Source: Shewanella sp. SNU WT4 (GTDB lineage: Bacteria; Pseudomonadota; Gammaproteobacteria; Enterobacterales; Shewanellaceae). From it: a DNA stretch of 64,000 bases. The notes beneath the pieces are model-generated. The model was not told the DNA's origin, did not search any database, and worked only from the letters and a program-made list of their open reading frames with translations. The DNA lies in the NCBI RefSeq assembly GCF_006494715.1, contig NZ_CP041151.1, positions 248,001-312,000 on the forward strand, read 5' to 3'. Positions within the stretch are counted from its first letter, which is position 1; each line of letters begins with the position of its first letter. Shown here piece by piece: positions 43,717 through 54,108 of the stretch. The translations under genes and the position numbers were made by a program.

Positions 43717-44100
43717 TTAACTTTGCTTGAAGTATAAAGGTGCAGCCCAATGTACCGTCAATGCGATAGCGTAAGTCACAAACAATGGCATAAACTCCAC
43801 GTCCATGTACAAAAATGCTAGCGAAAACAATACTATGGTCAACAGCATCTTTACCGCTTCCCCCAAGTAGAAAGATTTTATAACCTTGTCTGCTGAACTT
43901 GCTCCCGAATGAGAGAAAGCGAGGGTTGCGAATACAAAATTAGGGAGCACAGCGATTAATGTCCCAGCTAATGCCGACACACCAAAGCGAACTCCCCACA
44001 TTCCAGAGAAGATAATTGTTACAACTCCAGCAACAAACACTTGCATCAGGACTAACCGATAGGCTGACCCGCGCCCGCGTCGTGCCAAAATTTTACTCAA
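43717..44100 (-). CDS. atpI: ATP synthase accessory protein AtpI
   Basis: The first gene of the operon, a 127-residue protein with four predicted membrane helices and a basic N-terminus (MSKILARRGRGSAYR). AtpI helps assemble the c-ring or handle magnesium, but is not part of the finished enzyme. Gene order atpIBEFHAGDC is the standard gammaproteobacterial one. Confidence 0.93.
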   Translation of the reverse strand: MSKILARRGRGSAYRLVLMQVFVAGVVTIIFSGMWGVRFGVSALAGTLIAVLPNFVFATLAFSHSGASSADKVIKSFYLGEAVKMLLTIVLFSLAFLYMDVEFMPLFVTYAIALTVHWAAPLYFKQS

Positions 44101-44325
44101 TTTTCATTCTCCACTTTCTGTCTTAATGTTTTTATGACCGAGCATGTTAAATAACATCGACAGCCATGCTACAAAAAGCCTGCGAAAGTATACCTTTTCA
44201 AGGACTCTTTGCAATGATGAGATTATGAAAAAAAAGACTTTTAACGTGATGGATGCTCAAATATATAAAATTCATACTTTAACAATTGTCACAAAATTAC
44301 ATATAAAACTGTTAACGTTAATTTT
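44101..44325. promoter_or_regulatory. Intergenic region expected to hold the atp operon promoter
   Basis: 225 bp between the parB stop and atpI, strongly AT-rich near 44230-44330. Both neighbours read leftward, so the atp promoter should lie here. Several TTG and TATA-like words occur, but no single promoter can be chosen with confidence. No parB terminator stem is evident. Confidence 0.4.
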
Positions 44326-45228
44326 TTAATGAATTTTATTCAAAATGCCGTCTAATTCAGCGAGATTTTGATAATTTATTACAATTTTACCCTGTCCTTT
44401 ATTATTGTGACTAATTGCAACTTTAGCGCCCAATCGCTCAATTAACTGGCTCTCTAATCGGCTTACATCGGGATCTTTAATGTTTATTTCAGCAACTTTA
44501 GGGGGATTATTTGTTTTAGTGACTAAGTTTTCGGTTTCGCGCACCGTAAGCCCTTTACTAATCACTAATTTAGCTAGCTCAGTTTGAGTTTCACCCGAGA
44601 CGCCAAGTAAGGCGCGGGCGTGCCCCATATCTAAGTCACCATTTTCAAGCATCAGCTTAACCGCTTCATTGAGGCCGTTTAAACGCAGCAAGTTAGTGAC
44701 TGTCGTGCGTGACTTGCCCACAGATTCGGCAACTTGTTGATGAGTTAGCTTAAATTCTTTAATTAAGCGGTCCAATGCTATGGCTTCTTCCATGGCATTT
44801 AGGTCTTCACGCTGAATGTTTTCAATCAGTGCTATGACTATGGCCGATTCATCGGCCACATTTTTAATGAGACACGGCACTTTATCTAGCTTGGCAAGGC
44901 CAGCTGCGCGCCAGCGCCGCTCACCCGCCATGATCTCATAGCGGTTTTGGCCAATTTGGCGCACTACTATCGGCTGAATAATACCTTGAGTCTTAATTGA
45001 GCTCGCAAGCTCTTCTAGCGCCTCGGCCGACATGTCTTTACGGGGCTGATATTTTCCTGGCTGAAGTAAATCAAGATCGAGATGACGCAACACATCATCA
45101 GTAGCTATGGCATCCTGATGATGTGTTGTTTCGATAACAGTATCATGGTGAATTTTCTGATTGGCAGCGTGACTGGTACTCAGTAATGCATCCAAGCCTT
45201 TACCCAGCCCGCGTTTCTTAATGGTCAT
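44326..45228 (-). CDS. parB: Chromosome-partitioning protein ParB
   Basis: A 300-residue CTP-dependent DNA clamp that loads at parS and spreads to organise the origin region. It shows the N-terminal basic KKRGLGKGLDALL, the CTP-binding AGERRWRAAGLAKL, the helix-turn-helix THQQVAESVGKSRTTVTNLLRL, and a C-terminal dimer domain. The gene starts 9 bp after parA, one operon. A good parS site lies within recF at 57691. Confidence 0.97.
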   Translation of the reverse strand: MTIKKRGLGKGLDALLSTSHAANQKIHHDTVIETTHHQDAIATDDVLRHLDLDLLQPGKYQPRKDMSAEALEELASSIKTQGIIQPIVVRQIGQNRYEIMAGERRWRAAGLAKLDKVPCLIKNVADESAIVIALIENIQREDLNAMEEAIALDRLIKEFKLTHQQVAESVGKSRTTVTNLLRLNGLNEAVKLMLENGDLDMGHARALLGVSGETQTELAKLVISKGLTVRETENLVTKTNNPPKVAEINIKDPDVSRLESQLIERLGAKVAISHNNKGQGKIVINYQNLAELDGILNKIH

Positions 45229-45237
45229 AATCTTCCT

Positions 45238-46020
45238 TTATGCTTTTTCAGCTAACTGTTCCGCACGTCGAATAATTTCACCGGCCAGTGCAAGATAGGC
45301 TTTAGCGCCAGCGCTGGTCTTGTCGTAATACATAGCTGGCGCGCCAAAACTTGGCGCTTCGGCTAAACGGATATTACGCGGGATAACTGTGCGGTAAACT
45401 TTATCACCGAAGTGTTGTTTGAGCTGATCTGATACGTCATTGGCTAAGCGATTGCGAGGATCATACATAGTGCGCAGTATGCCTTCGATATAGAGCCCAG
45501 GGTTCACCATGGCGCCGAGTTTACCTATGGTATCAATCAGAGCCGTTAAGCCCTCTAAGGCATAATACTCGCATTGCATCGGCACTAGCACTGAGTCGGC
45601 AGCCGACATGGCATTAACGGTCAGCATATTGAGTGAAGGAGGGCAATCGATGAAAATAAAGTCGTATTGATCGCGAATTGGCGCCAAGGCATTGCGTAAG
45701 CGCACTTCTCGGGCAAAAAACTGAATGAGCTTAATTTCAGCGGCGGTGACATCACCATTACCGGCAATCAAATCATATTTGCCCGCAGTATTACGGATCA
45801 CTATTTCTTCAAACGGCTTTTCTTCGACCAATAATTCATAGGCTGTATTATCAAGATCATACTTGTCGATACCGCTGCCCATAGTGGCATTTCCTTGCGG
45901 ATCCAGATCGACCACCAAAACTTTACGCTTAGTGGCGGCGAGTGATGCAGCTAAATTCACGCATGTAGTTGTTTTTCCTACGCCACCCTTCTGGTTGGCC
46001 ACGGCTATAATTTTCGCCAC
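45238..46020 (-). CDS. parA: Chromosome-partitioning ATPase ParA (Soj)
   Basis: A 260-residue deviant-Walker ATPase that moves ParB-parS complexes. The deviant Walker A KGGVGKTTTCVNLA lies at about 11-24, the second motif VDLDPQGNA near 38, and the Walker B-like IFIDCPPSLN near 125. It lies upstream of parB and downstream of mnmG-rsmG, the order usual at gammaproteobacterial origins. Confidence 0.97.
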   Translation of the reverse strand: MAKIIAVANQKGGVGKTTTCVNLAASLAATKRKVLVVDLDPQGNATMGSGIDKYDLDNTAYELLVEEKPFEEIVIRNTAGKYDLIAGNGDVTAAEIKLIQFFAREVRLRNALAPIRDQYDFIFIDCPPSLNMLTVNAMSAADSVLVPMQCEYYALEGLTALIDTIGKLGAMVNPGLYIEGILRTMYDPRNRLANDVSDQLKQHFGDKVYRTVIPRNIRLAEAPSFGAPAMYYDKTSAGAKAYLALAGEIIRRAEQLAEKA

Positions 46021-46156
46021 TTTGTCACCCTGTCTGTCAGACTCAAATTAACGAAATATCACACATTTTTTTAGATAATGCATGAGTTATCAAAGCGGTA
46101 ATGAATAAATTGTGGGATGTCCGCCTCGATGCCAAGCAGACAATTCCAATATCAGA

Positions 46157-46774
46157 CTATTGTTTGATGAGTTTGAGCAAATGTCGTTGCTCGTTCAAAT
46201 CTGGTAGCACTAGCTCAATAGTATCAATCAACTTAAAACCTGCTGGAATCGATGCCATTTCCTGCTCATTTAGCTGACCTTTCAAGGCATAAAAACAGCC
46301 ATTGTCTGTCGGTAAATGATGACACCAAGTGAGCATATCCGTCACTGAGGCAAAGGCACGACTGAGCACACCATCAAACTTTTGTTCAGGATCAAAGGCT
46401 TCAACACGACTTTCGATGGAAGTGATGTTAGTTAATCCAAGTTCAAAGGCCACTTGTTTTTGAAAACGAATGCGCTTACCTAAGCTATCAAGTAAAAAGA
46501 ACTGCTTATCTGGATTAATAATGGCTAACGGGATCCCCGGCAGCCCAGGGCCAGTACCTACATCAATAAAGCGCTCACCTTCTAAATAGGGCGATACCAC
46601 TAAGCTGTCCATGATATGGCGAATAAGCATTTGCTTAGGATCACGCACCGAAGTGAGGTTATAAGCCTTGTTCCATTTATCCAACATACCAACAAAATTA
46701 AGCAGTTGCTCTTGTTGTTTCGGAGTTACATCTAAGCCGGTTTGGGCTAAATAGGTCGTGAGTAGAGCCTGCAC
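46157..46774 (-). CDS. rsmG: 16S rRNA m7G527 methyltransferase RsmG (GidB)
   Basis: This enzyme methylates G527 of 16S rRNA in the small subunit, using S-adenosylmethionine. The GTG start at 46774 (reading [16 protein letters not shown]) is chosen because GAGG lies upstream and length then becomes 205 residues, as in the family; an upstream TTG-type frame to 46810 is less likely. The SAM-binding motif [17 protein letters not shown] and the RAFASV motif are visible. Confidence 0.94.
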   Translation of the reverse strand: MQALLTTYLAQTGLDVTPKQQEQLLNFVGMLDKWNKAYNLTSVRDPKQMLIRHIMDSLVVSPYLEGERFIDVGTGPGLPGIPLAIINPDKQFFLLDSLGKRIRFQKQVAFELGLTNITSIESRVEAFDPEQKFDGVLSRAFASVTDMLTWCHHLPTDNGCFYALKGQLNEQEMASIPAGFKLIDTIELVLPDLNEQRHLLKLIKQ

Positions 46775-46833
46775 TCGACACCTCAAAAAATAAGTGGGTA
46801 TTCTGAGCACTATTATGCGGCTCAGGATAAAAG

Positions 46834-46855
46834 AAGGGAAGCCTAAGCTTCCCTT
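46834..46855 (-). terminator. Stem-loop between mnmG and rsmG
   Basis: AAGGGAAGC, loop CTAA, GCTTCCCTT, 25 bp beyond the mnmG stop. The U tail on the minus strand is short, so it may be an attenuator between mnmG and rsmG instead of a full stop. Confidence 0.65.
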
Positions 46856-46880
46856 GAATAATACTAGTAAGCCGTTTGTA

Positions 46881-48770
46881 CTAAGCTGATTTACGCAATA
46901 AACCGCGCTTTTTCAGATGCACTAATAAAATTGAAATGGCCGCGGGAGTGATCCCTGAAATCCGTGAGGCTTGGCCTATGGTTTCTGGCTTATGGGTGTT
47001 GAGTTTGGCAATTACTTCATTGGATAACCCAGGTACTTCATGGTAATCCAAGGTTAACGGTAAGCCGGTATTCTCATTACGCATAGCTTTCGCAATTTCA
47101 TCTTGCTGGCGCTGAATGTAGCCTGAATATTTTACCTGAATTTGCACTTGCTCTGCGGCCCTTGGGTCGCTAATGGCAGGGCCAAAACCTTCAACTTTCA
47201 TTAGCTTGTCATAATCAAGTTCAGGTCTTTTCAGCAAATCTTCAAAGGTTGCTTCACGGGTAATTGGCGTATTCAAGTGTGGATTCAACGCTTCTACCAA
47301 AGGCGAATTTGCATGGATCCACTGACCACGTAAACGTTGTAATTCAGTTTCAATCGCTTCGCGCTTGGTATTGAATTTAGCCCAACGGTCATCATCAATC
47401 AGACCTAACTCACGACCTTTTTCGGTTAAGCGTAAATCAGCGTTATCTTCACGCAGCAACAAACGGTATTCGGCGCGGCTAGTAAACATGCGGTACGGTT
47501 CTTTGGTACCTAAAGTTGATAAGTCATCAACTAACACCCCTAAATACGCTTCATCGCGACGTGGTGCCCACGCATCTTTTTCTTGCACGAATAACGAGGC
47601 GTTCATACCGGCTAACAAACCTTGGGCACCCGCTTCTTCATAGCCAGTAGTACCATTGATTTGTCCTGCAAAGAATAAACCTTTGATCGCTTTCGTTTCT
47701 AATGAGTTTTTCAGATCTCTTGGATCGAAATAATCATATTCAATAGCGTAACCAGGACGAATGATCTCAGCATTTTCCATGCCTTTGATCGAACGCACCA
47801 AGTTGATCTGCACATCAAAAGGTAAGCTAGTAGAAATACCGTTAGGGTAAATTTCTGTGGTGGTTAAACCTTCTGGCTCAATAAAAATTTGATGTGAGTT
47901 TTTATCAGAGAAACGATGAATTTTATCTTCAATGCTTGGGCAATAACGTGGGCCAATGCCTTCAATCACGCCTGAATACATAGGACTACGATCTAAGCCA
48001 CCGCGAATAATGTCATGGGTTTGCTCATTGGTATGAGTCACATAGCATGATACCTGGCGTGGATGTTGCTCAACATTGCCAACGAACGACATCACAGGTA
48101 ATGGGTCATCACCTTTCTGCTCAGTCATTTGAGCAAAATCAATGGTATTGGCATCAATTCTTGGTGGTGTACCTGTCTTTAAGCGACCAACTCGAATCGG
48201 TAATTCACGTAAACGATTGGCTAAGGCGATGGAAGGTGGATCGCCAGCACGACCACCGCTGTAATTCTCTAAACCAATATGAATTTTACCGCCGAGGAAA
48301 GTACCTGCAGTTAACACCACACTCTTGGCAGCGAACGCTAAACCCATCTGGGTGACGACACCAACCACTTGATCGTTTTCAACCACAAGATCGTCTACGC
48401 CTTGTTGGAAAATACGCAGGTTTGGCTGGTTCTGTAAAATATTTAAGATCGCATGTTTATACAAAGCGCGATCAGCTTGAGCTCTAGTCGCTCGTACTGC
48501 TGGGCCCTTACTTGAATTTAAGGTCCTAAATTGAATGCCGGCTAAGTCGGTGGCTATTGCCATTGCGCCGCCTAAGGCATCAATTTCTTTAACCAAATGG
48601 CCTTTACCTATGCCACCAATGGCTGGGTTGCAAGACATTTGTCCAAGAGTATCAACGTTATGGGTCAGCAACAGGGTTTTTGAGCCCATTCTGGCAGCAG
48701 CCAATGCGGCTTCAGTTCCGGCATGACCACCACCTACAACAATTACATCAAACCGTTCATGAAAATGCAT
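46881..48770 (-). CDS. mnmG: tRNA uridine-34 modification enzyme MnmG (GidA)
   Basis: A 629-residue FAD protein that, with MnmE, adds carboxymethylaminomethyl to wobble U34 of tRNAs. The FAD-binding [17 protein letters not shown] is at about 13-29. [19 protein letters not shown] with its catalytic Cys follows, and a C-terminal helical domain binds MnmE. It borders oriC and is transcribed away from it; mnmG transcription is known to influence initiation in E. coli. Confidence 0.97.
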   Translation of the reverse strand: MHFHERFDVIVVGGGHAGTEAALAAARMGSKTLLLTHNVDTLGQMSCNPAIGGIGKGHLVKEIDALGGAMAIATDLAGIQFRTLNSSKGPAVRATRAQADRALYKHAILNILQNQPNLRIFQQGVDDLVVENDQVVGVVTQMGLAFAAKSVVLTAGTFLGGKIHIGLENYSGGRAGDPPSIALANRLRELPIRVGRLKTGTPPRIDANTIDFAQMTEQKGDDPLPVMSFVGNVEQHPRQVSCYVTHTNEQTHDIIRGGLDRSPMYSGVIEGIGPRYCPSIEDKIHRFSDKNSHQIFIEPEGLTTTEIYPNGISTSLPFDVQINLVRSIKGMENAEIIRPGYAIEYDYFDPRDLKNSLETKAIKGLFFAGQINGTTGYEEAGAQGLLAGMNASLFVQEKDAWAPRRDEAYLGVLVDDLSTLGTKEPYRMFTSRAEYRLLLREDNADLRLTEKGRELGLIDDDRWAKFNTKREAIETELQRLRGQWIHANSPLVEALNPHLNTPITREATFEDLLKRPELDYDKLMKVEGFGPAISDPRAAEQVQIQVKYSGYIQRQQDEIAKAMRNENTGLPLTLDYHEVPGLSNEVIAKLNTHKPETIGQASRISGITPAAISILLVHLKKRGLLRKSA

Positions 48771-49050
48771 AAAACTGCCTTTTGATATTAAAGATCGAAA
48801 CTTTACGAGTTGGCTATTTTAGCATTTGTCTGTGCCAAGGTGAATGATCTATTTGCATTGAAAGATCTCAAGGTGATCGGCTTAATAGATCTTAAGATCT
48901 TTATATAGATCTCTTATTATGTCTTATTATTAGGATCGCCATTTTCTGTGGGTAAGCCTATAACGTCTTAAAATTCATTAGCTTGCGGCATTCTGATCCT
49001 GTGATCTACCGGGGATCTATTAGCAAATAAGGTGGGGATAGATCGCTACT

Positions 49051-49059
49051 TTATCCACA
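49051..49059 (+). promoter_or_regulatory. DnaA box in oriC
   Basis: TTATCCACA, perfect match to the high-affinity DnaA box. Confidence 0.85.
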
Positions 49060-49123
49060 GGTACGATCTTTAACCAAGCAGGAGTGTGAATAGTACATGA
49101 GTTGATCAGAGAAAAATAATAGC

Positions 49124-49132
49124 TTATCCACA
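49124..49132 (+). promoter_or_regulatory. DnaA box in oriC
   Basis: TTATCCACA, perfect match, in the same direction as the box at 49051. Confidence 0.85.
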
Positions 49133-49156
49133 GATTTATCCTTTTGGAACGTAATT

Positions 49157-49165
49157 TGTGGATAA
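49157..49165 (-). promoter_or_regulatory. DnaA box in oriC, reverse
   Basis: TGTGGATAA on the plus strand, a perfect DnaA box on the minus strand. Confidence 0.85.
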
Positions 49166-49215
49166 GCTAGATCTAAATTGTGGGTAGATCTGGTTTTATT
49201 GATCTTATGATCGGT

Positions 49216-49656
49216 TTAGATGCGGTTGATCCATTGCTTAAGCCAATGAATAGCGGCATCTTCCGGGATCGTTTGCTGTTTAATGTCGATTTGGATCTTG
49301 TCCACAATTTCCGTGGCGCCTAAAAATGATAACTCTGAAACTAAGCTTTCCGGCCCCTGACAAAAAGTGTCGTAGTTGGAGTCGCCGATGGCACACAAAG
49401 CAAAAGTGAGCTCAGCAAGCGAGGGTTGTAAGAGGCGTAATTGCTTTAATAACGGCTGTAAATTGTCTGGTAAATCACCTGCGCCATGGGTAGATGACAC
49501 GATAATCCATAGGGATTTTGGATCTAAATCGGTTAATTCTGGCGCTAAATGTAAGGTGATTTCATGGCCCAAATCACTCAATAATGGCAGCATTTCATCA
49601 GCTACATATTCAGTGCCACCTAAAGTAGTACCGACAATAATTTCAATTTTACTCAT
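49216..49656 (-). CDS. mioC: Flavodoxin-like protein MioC
   Basis: A 146-residue FMN-binding flavodoxin. The FMN phosphate loop is GTTLGGTEYVA near residue 9, followed by SSTHGAGDLPDN and the later GDSNYDTFCQG. It reads toward oriC, as in E. coli, where mioC transcription enters the origin. The cellular role is unclear; the E. coli protein has been linked to biotin synthase activity. Confidence 0.93.
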   Translation of the reverse strand: MSKIEIIVGTTLGGTEYVADEMLPLLSDLGHEITLHLAPELTDLDPKSLWIIVSSTHGAGDLPDNLQPLLKQLRLLQPSLAELTFALCAIGDSNYDTFCQGPESLVSELSFLGATEIVDKIQIDIKQQTIPEDAAIHWLKQWINRI

Positions 49657-49843
49657 GATTTTTCCTAACTGGGGACCTGTAGTCCTAAATGATGGGGCTA
49701 TAGTAACTGATTGCTTAGTATGGCTTCTAGCAAGCTGACAGGGCTTATTAGCCTATAAATTGACTATTTTATGCTGATACTTGATAGATAGCAGGTCAAA
49801 AAGAGGTGAGTTTTTAGCTGAAGTTGGCTTATTGGGCATAAAA

Positions 49844-49865
49844 AAAGGAGCCTGTAGGCTCCTTT
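49844..49865 (-). terminator. mnmE terminator
   Basis: AAAGGAGCC, loop TGTA, GGCTCCTTT with an A run at its left side, just past the mnmE stop on the minus strand. Confidence 0.85.
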
Positions 49866-49870
49866 AATCG

Positions 49871-51232
49871 TTATTTGCCGATACAGAATGAACTAAATAT
49901 CTTGCCTAACAGGTCATCTGAAGTGAATTGGCCCGTAATTTCTGATAATGCTTGCTGCGTCATGCGCAGTTCTTCTGCTAACAATTCACCCGCCTCGTAA
50001 ACTTCTAGCTGCTCTTTACCTATTTGTAAGTGCTCAGCGGCGAGGGCTAGCGCTTCTAAATGGCGTCGGCGAGCAATAAAACCGCCTTCAAGGTTGCTTT
50101 GGTATCCCATCAAACTTTTTAAATGTTGCTTGAGTTCCTCTACACCTAGGCCTGTTTTCGCTGAAATTCGATAGACGCTGTGGCCTTGCTCTTCAGTGCA
50201 ATCTAACGATTCGCCGGTGAGATCGGCTTTATTACGTATCACAGTAATGCCTAAACCCGCAGGCAGGCGATCGATAAAATCTGGCCAGATATAGTGTGGA
50301 TCGACGGCGCTAGTCGTGGTGCCATCCACCATAAACAGCACTCGATCAGCACTTTTTATTTCATTCCAGGCGCGCTCAATACCAATTTGTTCAACGGTAT
50401 CTGTGGTATCACGCAGGCCTGCGGTATCGATAATATGCAAAGGCATACCATCTAAATGTATGTGTTCACGCAATACATCGCGCGTAGTACCGGCAATTTC
50501 GGTCACAATGGCTGATTCTTTACCGGCTAAGGCATTCAATAAGCTTGATTTACCAGCATTGGGGCGACCAGCGATAACCACTTTCATGCCTTCGCGAATA
50601 ATTGCGCCTTGTTTTGCGCTCGCTTGCACAACATCTAGTTTATCTATGATGCGATATAGGGCGCTGGCAATTTTGCCATCAGACAGAAAATCCACTTCTT
50701 CATCGGGGAAATCAATGGCAGCTTCGACATAGAGGCGTAAATTGGTCACTTGCTCGACTAAAGTGTGTACTTCTTTTGAGAATTCGCCTTGCAGTGATTG
50801 CAGCGCACTTTTGGCTGCTTGTTCACTGGTGGCATCAATCAAATCGGCAATGGCTTCAGCTTGAGTTAAATCGAGCTTATCATTCATAAAGGCTTGTTCG
50901 CTGAACTCACCTGGGCGAGCAATACGAATACCGGTAATTTCCAGTACGCGTTTTATCAGCATATCGAGAACGATTTGACCGCCATGACCTTGCAGTTCAA
51001 GAACATCTTCACCGGTAAATGAGTTTGGGCCTTTAAAGAATAAGGCAATACCTTGGTCAATCACATGACCATTGGCCGCTTTAAAATCACAGTAATCAGC
51101 ATAGCGAGTCTTAGGTAAGTGACCGAGCACTTCCATGGCGGCAGATGCTGCTAATTTTCCCGAAATGCGGATGATGCCCACACCGCCACGACCGGGGGCG
51201 GTAGCCTGTGCCACGATAGTTTCTGTTGTCAC
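49871..51232 (-). CDS. mnmE: tRNA modification GTPase MnmE (TrmE)
   Basis: The GTPase partner of MnmG in wobble-uridine modification. The GTG start at 51232 ([19 protein letters not shown]) matches the family start and gives 453 residues; a TTG 18 bases upstream is less likely. Domains: N-terminal tetrahydrofolate-binding part, helical domain, and G domain with [21 protein letters not shown] and RNKADL. The C-terminal motif CIGK carries the catalytic Cys. Confidence 0.96.
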   Translation of the reverse strand: MTTETIVAQATAPGRGGVGIIRISGKLAASAAMEVLGHLPKTRYADYCDFKAANGHVIDQGIALFFKGPNSFTGEDVLELQGHGGQIVLDMLIKRVLEITGIRIARPGEFSEQAFMNDKLDLTQAEAIADLIDATSEQAAKSALQSLQGEFSKEVHTLVEQVTNLRLYVEAAIDFPDEEVDFLSDGKIASALYRIIDKLDVVQASAKQGAIIREGMKVVIAGRPNAGKSSLLNALAGKESAIVTEIAGTTRDVLREHIHLDGMPLHIIDTAGLRDTTDTVEQIGIERAWNEIKSADRVLFMVDGTTTSAVDPHYIWPDFIDRLPAGLGITVIRNKADLTGESLDCTEEQGHSVYRISAKTGLGVEELKQHLKSLMGYQSNLEGGFIARRRHLEALALAAEHLQIGKEQLEVYEAGELLAEELRMTQQALSEITGQFTSDDLLGKIFSSFCIGK

Positions 51233-51262
51233 GCGTGTTACCCATTTCAAATAAAAGAAAAC

Positions 51263-51290
51263 AAAAAGGCGGCAATAAGCCGCCTTTTTT
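51263..51290 (-). terminator. Terminator between yidC and mnmE
   Basis: AAAAAGGCGGC, loop AATAA, GCCGCCTTTTT, a perfect 11-bp stem with A and T runs, usable in both directions. It ends the rpmH-rnpA-yidD-yidC operon. Confidence 0.88.
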
Positions 51291-51306
51291 TGGTTTAGCT
51301 ATCGGC

Positions 51307-52929
51307 TTATTTTAAGCCTTTTTTCTCGAGGTTGGCATAAATAATCTTCTGCTGGATAATAGCAACTAAGTTACCTACTAACCAGTACAGAACCAGACCT
51401 GCTGGGAACCACAAGAAGAATACGGTAAATACCACAGGCATCCACTGCATCATTTTAACTTGCATAGGGTCCATGGTAGGTGCAATAGGTTGCATCTTCT
51501 GCATGTACCACATAGACGCGCCCATCAGCAGCGGCAGAATGTAGAATGGGTCTTGAACCGACAGGTCATGGATCCATAAAACAAACGGTGCGTGACGTAA
51601 TTCAACGCTTTCTAACAATACCCAGTACAAGGCAATGAAGATTGGCATCTGTAACAAGATAGGTAAACAGCCACCCATAGGGTTAACTTTTTCTTTCTTG
51701 TACAGTTCCATCATGGCCTGACCCATCTTTTGACGGTCATCACCAAAGCGTTCTTTCAGTTCAGCCAGTTTTGGCTGCAGGTTACGCATCTTAGCCATAG
51801 ACACATATTGTGCCTTGGTTAATGGATAGAGTAAGCCACGAACTGTCAGAGTAATTAAGATAATGGCCACACCCCAGTTACCAACGATTGACTGGAAGAA
51901 CATCAATAATTTGTAAATTGGAACGGCTAACCACCACAAGAAACCATAATCTACCACTAGGTTCAGCGTTGGTGAGATGGCAGATAATTGCTCTTGGTAT
52001 TTAGGACCCACATAGAATTGAGCGGCCAAATTTACCGTGGTGTCAGGCGCAATATTCTGCACTTGGCTACGGAAGCCAATGTTGGCCATACCGCCACTAA
52101 CACTGGTAAATAGGGTATTTTGCTCAGTGGCTTGTGGAACCCAAGCGGATACAAAATAGTGCTGCAACATAGCGGCCCAGCCACCTTGGGTGACGGTATC
52201 TAAGTTGCTTTTACTCATATCTTCAAATGAGTACTTTTCATAACGCTCTTTAGCGGTAGAGAAAGCGGCGCCACGATAAGTTGGCATCATCATGCTAGAT
52301 TCACTAGCCTTGACGGTTTGCTTAATCTGACCGTACATCTGAACTTGTAATGGCTCAGCAGTGGTGTTTTTGATGCGGTAATCAACACCAATATCGAATT
52401 TACCTTGGTGGAAAGTAAATACTTTAGTGTAAGTCACACCATCAGCAGCAGTAAAAGTTAAAGGAACTTCCAGTGTCGTTTCACCCGCAGCCATAGCGTA
52501 ATCTTGCTTGGTAGCAGTAAAATGAGCACGGCCTTTAATGCTATCAATACCATTGGTACCGATTAATCCACTTTGGGCAATGTAGGTATAAGCTGGAGTT
52601 TGCTCAAGTAATACAAAAGGCTGATCTTTGTTTTGTTCTAGCTTGTGGGCTACTAACGCCGCATAAACTATATCACCACCTACTGGATTGATTTTCACAT
52701 CCAACTGGTCGGTTTTAACACTGATCAAGTCTTTTGAAGCCGCTGTATGAAGCGCAGGAACACTAGCATCTGATGACGGAACATCAGAATTATGGTCTGC
52801 AGTAGCGGTTTGAGAAGCTACAGTCGTGTGTATCGGCGCTTGAGGCGCGTTGTCAGTCTGCCATTGTTGCCACAGCAGGAAGCTGACAACCAGCAAACCG
52901 ATTAGCAATATATTACGTTGAGATTCCAT
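51307..52929 (-). CDS. yidC: Membrane protein insertase YidC
   Basis: An inner-membrane insertase that acts alone or with SecYEG, notably for ATP synthase subunit c. The start at 52929 ([20 protein letters not shown]) gives 540 residues with the first membrane helix at the N-terminus; the longer frame overlaps yidD. A large periplasmic beta domain (about 55-330) and the conserved five-helix core follow, including [21 protein letters not shown] and [20 protein letters not shown]. It starts 4 bp after yidD. Confidence 0.96.
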   Translation of the reverse strand: MESQRNILLIGLLVVSFLLWQQWQTDNAPQAPIHTTVASQTATADHNSDVPSSDASVPALHTAASKDLISVKTDQLDVKINPVGGDIVYAALVAHKLEQNKDQPFVLLEQTPAYTYIAQSGLIGTNGIDSIKGRAHFTATKQDYAMAAGETTLEVPLTFTAADGVTYTKVFTFHQGKFDIGVDYRIKNTTAEPLQVQMYGQIKQTVKASESSMMMPTYRGAAFSTAKERYEKYSFEDMSKSNLDTVTQGGWAAMLQHYFVSAWVPQATEQNTLFTSVSGGMANIGFRSQVQNIAPDTTVNLAAQFYVGPKYQEQLSAISPTLNLVVDYGFLWWLAVPIYKLLMFFQSIVGNWGVAIILITLTVRGLLYPLTKAQYVSMAKMRNLQPKLAELKERFGDDRQKMGQAMMELYKKEKVNPMGGCLPILLQMPIFIALYWVLLESVELRHAPFVLWIHDLSVQDPFYILPLLMGASMWYMQKMQPIAPTMDPMQVKMMQWMPVVFTVFFLWFPAGLVLYWLVGNLVAIIQQKIIYANLEKKGLK

Positions 52930-52933
52930 AACC

Positions 52934-53188
52934 TTATTTATTGCACCTGTCGTTTTTGGGGGGGACGGGATCACTACCGCCGGGATGTAAAGGGTGACAT
53001 TTTAATATGCGTTTGAGAGCAAACCAACTCCCTTTTACTGATCCGTGAGTTTGAATTGCTTCTATCGCGTAATGTGAGCAAGAGGGAGTGAAACGACATC
53101 GAGGACCCAGTAAAGGGCTGATGAAGATTTGATAACCACGAATGAACGTGGTTGCTAGCCATTGAATCGGCGAGAGAGTTTTCGCCAT
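52934..53188 (-). CDS. yidD: Membrane protein insertion efficiency factor YidD
   Basis: An 84-residue protein that assists YidC. The start [20 protein letters not shown] is the family one; an upstream ATG at 53206 adds six residues. The YidD hallmarks [28 protein letters not shown] and the amphipathic N-terminus are clear. It overlaps the end of rnpA by 34 bp, showing tight coupling. Confidence 0.95.
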   Translation of the reverse strand: MAKTLSPIQWLATTFIRGYQIFISPLLGPRCRFTPSCSHYAIEAIQTHGSVKGSWFALKRILKCHPLHPGGSDPVPPKNDRCNK

Positions 53189-53511
53189 AGCTTTTCTATC
53201 AAACAATGTAATTCTGCATTATCCATCGCTAAGCAACCGTGACGAACCAAAACCACGATATCAGCATCAGGGATTTGATCTTGATGTAAACGGAAACTTT
53301 CCCTAATGACTCTTTTGATGCGATTACGTTGATTAGCATGTTTAACTTGGCGTTTAGGCACAGTTAATCCAAGGCGAGGGTGTTCCTGACCATTAGAAAT
53401 TGCAAGCAAGGTAATATCAGCAGAAGATGCTTTAAGGGGATTGTTGAATACAGATTTAAATTGCGCGGGAGTTAACAAGCGTAACTCCCGCGTAAAGGTA
53501 TAGCTAGTCAC
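53155..53511 (-). CDS. rnpA: Ribonuclease P protein component RnpA
   Basis: The 118-residue basic protein that pairs with the RNase P RNA to mature tRNA 5' ends. The RNR motif is seen in [18 protein letters not shown]. It starts with GTG at 53511, 15 bp after rpmH, in the usual rpmH-rnpA arrangement. Confidence 0.96.
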   Translation of the reverse strand: MTSYTFTRELRLLTPAQFKSVFNNPLKASSADITLLAISNGQEHPRLGLTVPKRQVKHANQRNRIKRVIRESFRLHQDQIPDADIVVLVRHGCLAMDNAELHCLIEKLWRKLSRRFNG

Positions 53512-53526
53512 CTAGTTATCTACTTA

Positions 53527-53664
53527 TTAAGCAGATAAACGAGCGCGACCTTTCGCACGACGACGTGCAAGCACCTTACGGCCGCCTACAGTAGCCATAC
53601 GAGCGCGGAAGCCGTGAGAACGCTTGCGCTTCAGGTTGCTAGGTTGAAAAGTACGTTTACTCAT
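53527..53664 (-). CDS. rpmH: Ribosomal protein L34
   Basis: A 45-residue protein: it starts [19 protein letters not shown] and ends in KGRARLSA. This small, very basic protein of the large ribosomal subunit is encoded here in the usual place between rnpA and dnaA. Its promoter should lie in the dnaA-rpmH intergenic region. L34 is conserved enough that the assignment is secure. Confidence 0.97.
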
Positions 53665-53689
53665 GATGGCAATCCGTCTTTGTTTAGTT

Positions 53690-54108
53690 AATGTGCCTTA
53701 GCGTCAAAATGAGACTAAGGTGGAAAAAGAGGCCGAATTGTAATCACTTTATTAGGGGCAGTCAACAGAAAGCCCTAATGAAACTGAAATACTCTTCAAC
53801 TTGGTTAATCAAGATCCTGCCCAGATACACCAGAAAATGTGGATAAGTCTGTGAAGTACCACTACATCTGGTGTTTGTTGATTAATTAAATTAGATCTTA
53901 CGCCACTAAAATAGATCGGCTAAGATCCCTTTATAAAGCGGCAGTTTGCTGAATTTCGCACATATTTGATCGCATTAGATCTTGACTGATCATGCCTTTT
54001 TGGATCCAATTTCTTAGTTGGGGATAAATATATTTAAAGGATAGCGATCAGCGTGATCTCCCTATAGAATACCTATCCTTTCGGTTGGTCTTTTTGGGGA
54101 TAAGTTCA
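53690..54108. promoter_or_regulatory. rpmH-dnaA intergenic region with DnaA boxes and a GATC cluster
   Basis: About 420 bp between divergent rpmH and dnaA, holding both promoters. It contains ten GATC sites between 53810 and 54060, a reverse DnaA box TGTGGATAA at 53838-53846, and two weaker TGGGGATAA copies near 54019 and 54095. The last overlaps the GGGGA ribosome-binding site of dnaA. This fits autoregulation by DnaA and Dam/SeqA control of the dnaA promoter. Confidence 0.75.

Larger units (their letters stand above)
48780..49215. other. oriC: Chromosomal replication origin oriC
   Basis: A gene-free segment between mnmG and mioC, the classical oriC site in enterics, vibrios and shewanellae. 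It has 18 GATC sites in about 435 bp, far above chance. Perfect DnaA boxes TTATCCACA lie at 49051-49059 and 49124-49132, with the reverse box at 49157-49165. A variant TGTGGGTAA lies at 48947-48955. Near 48897-48925 an AT-rich stretch holds GATCTCTTATTAT, one mismatch from the E. coli 13-mer unwinding motif. The parAB, rsmG, mnmG and dnaA neighbours agree. Confidence 0.93.

Noticed and set aside
44230..44330. A specific sigma-70 promoter for the atp operon
   Set aside because: Several TTG and TATA-like words are possible in this AT-rich stretch and none stands out, so only the region is annotated.
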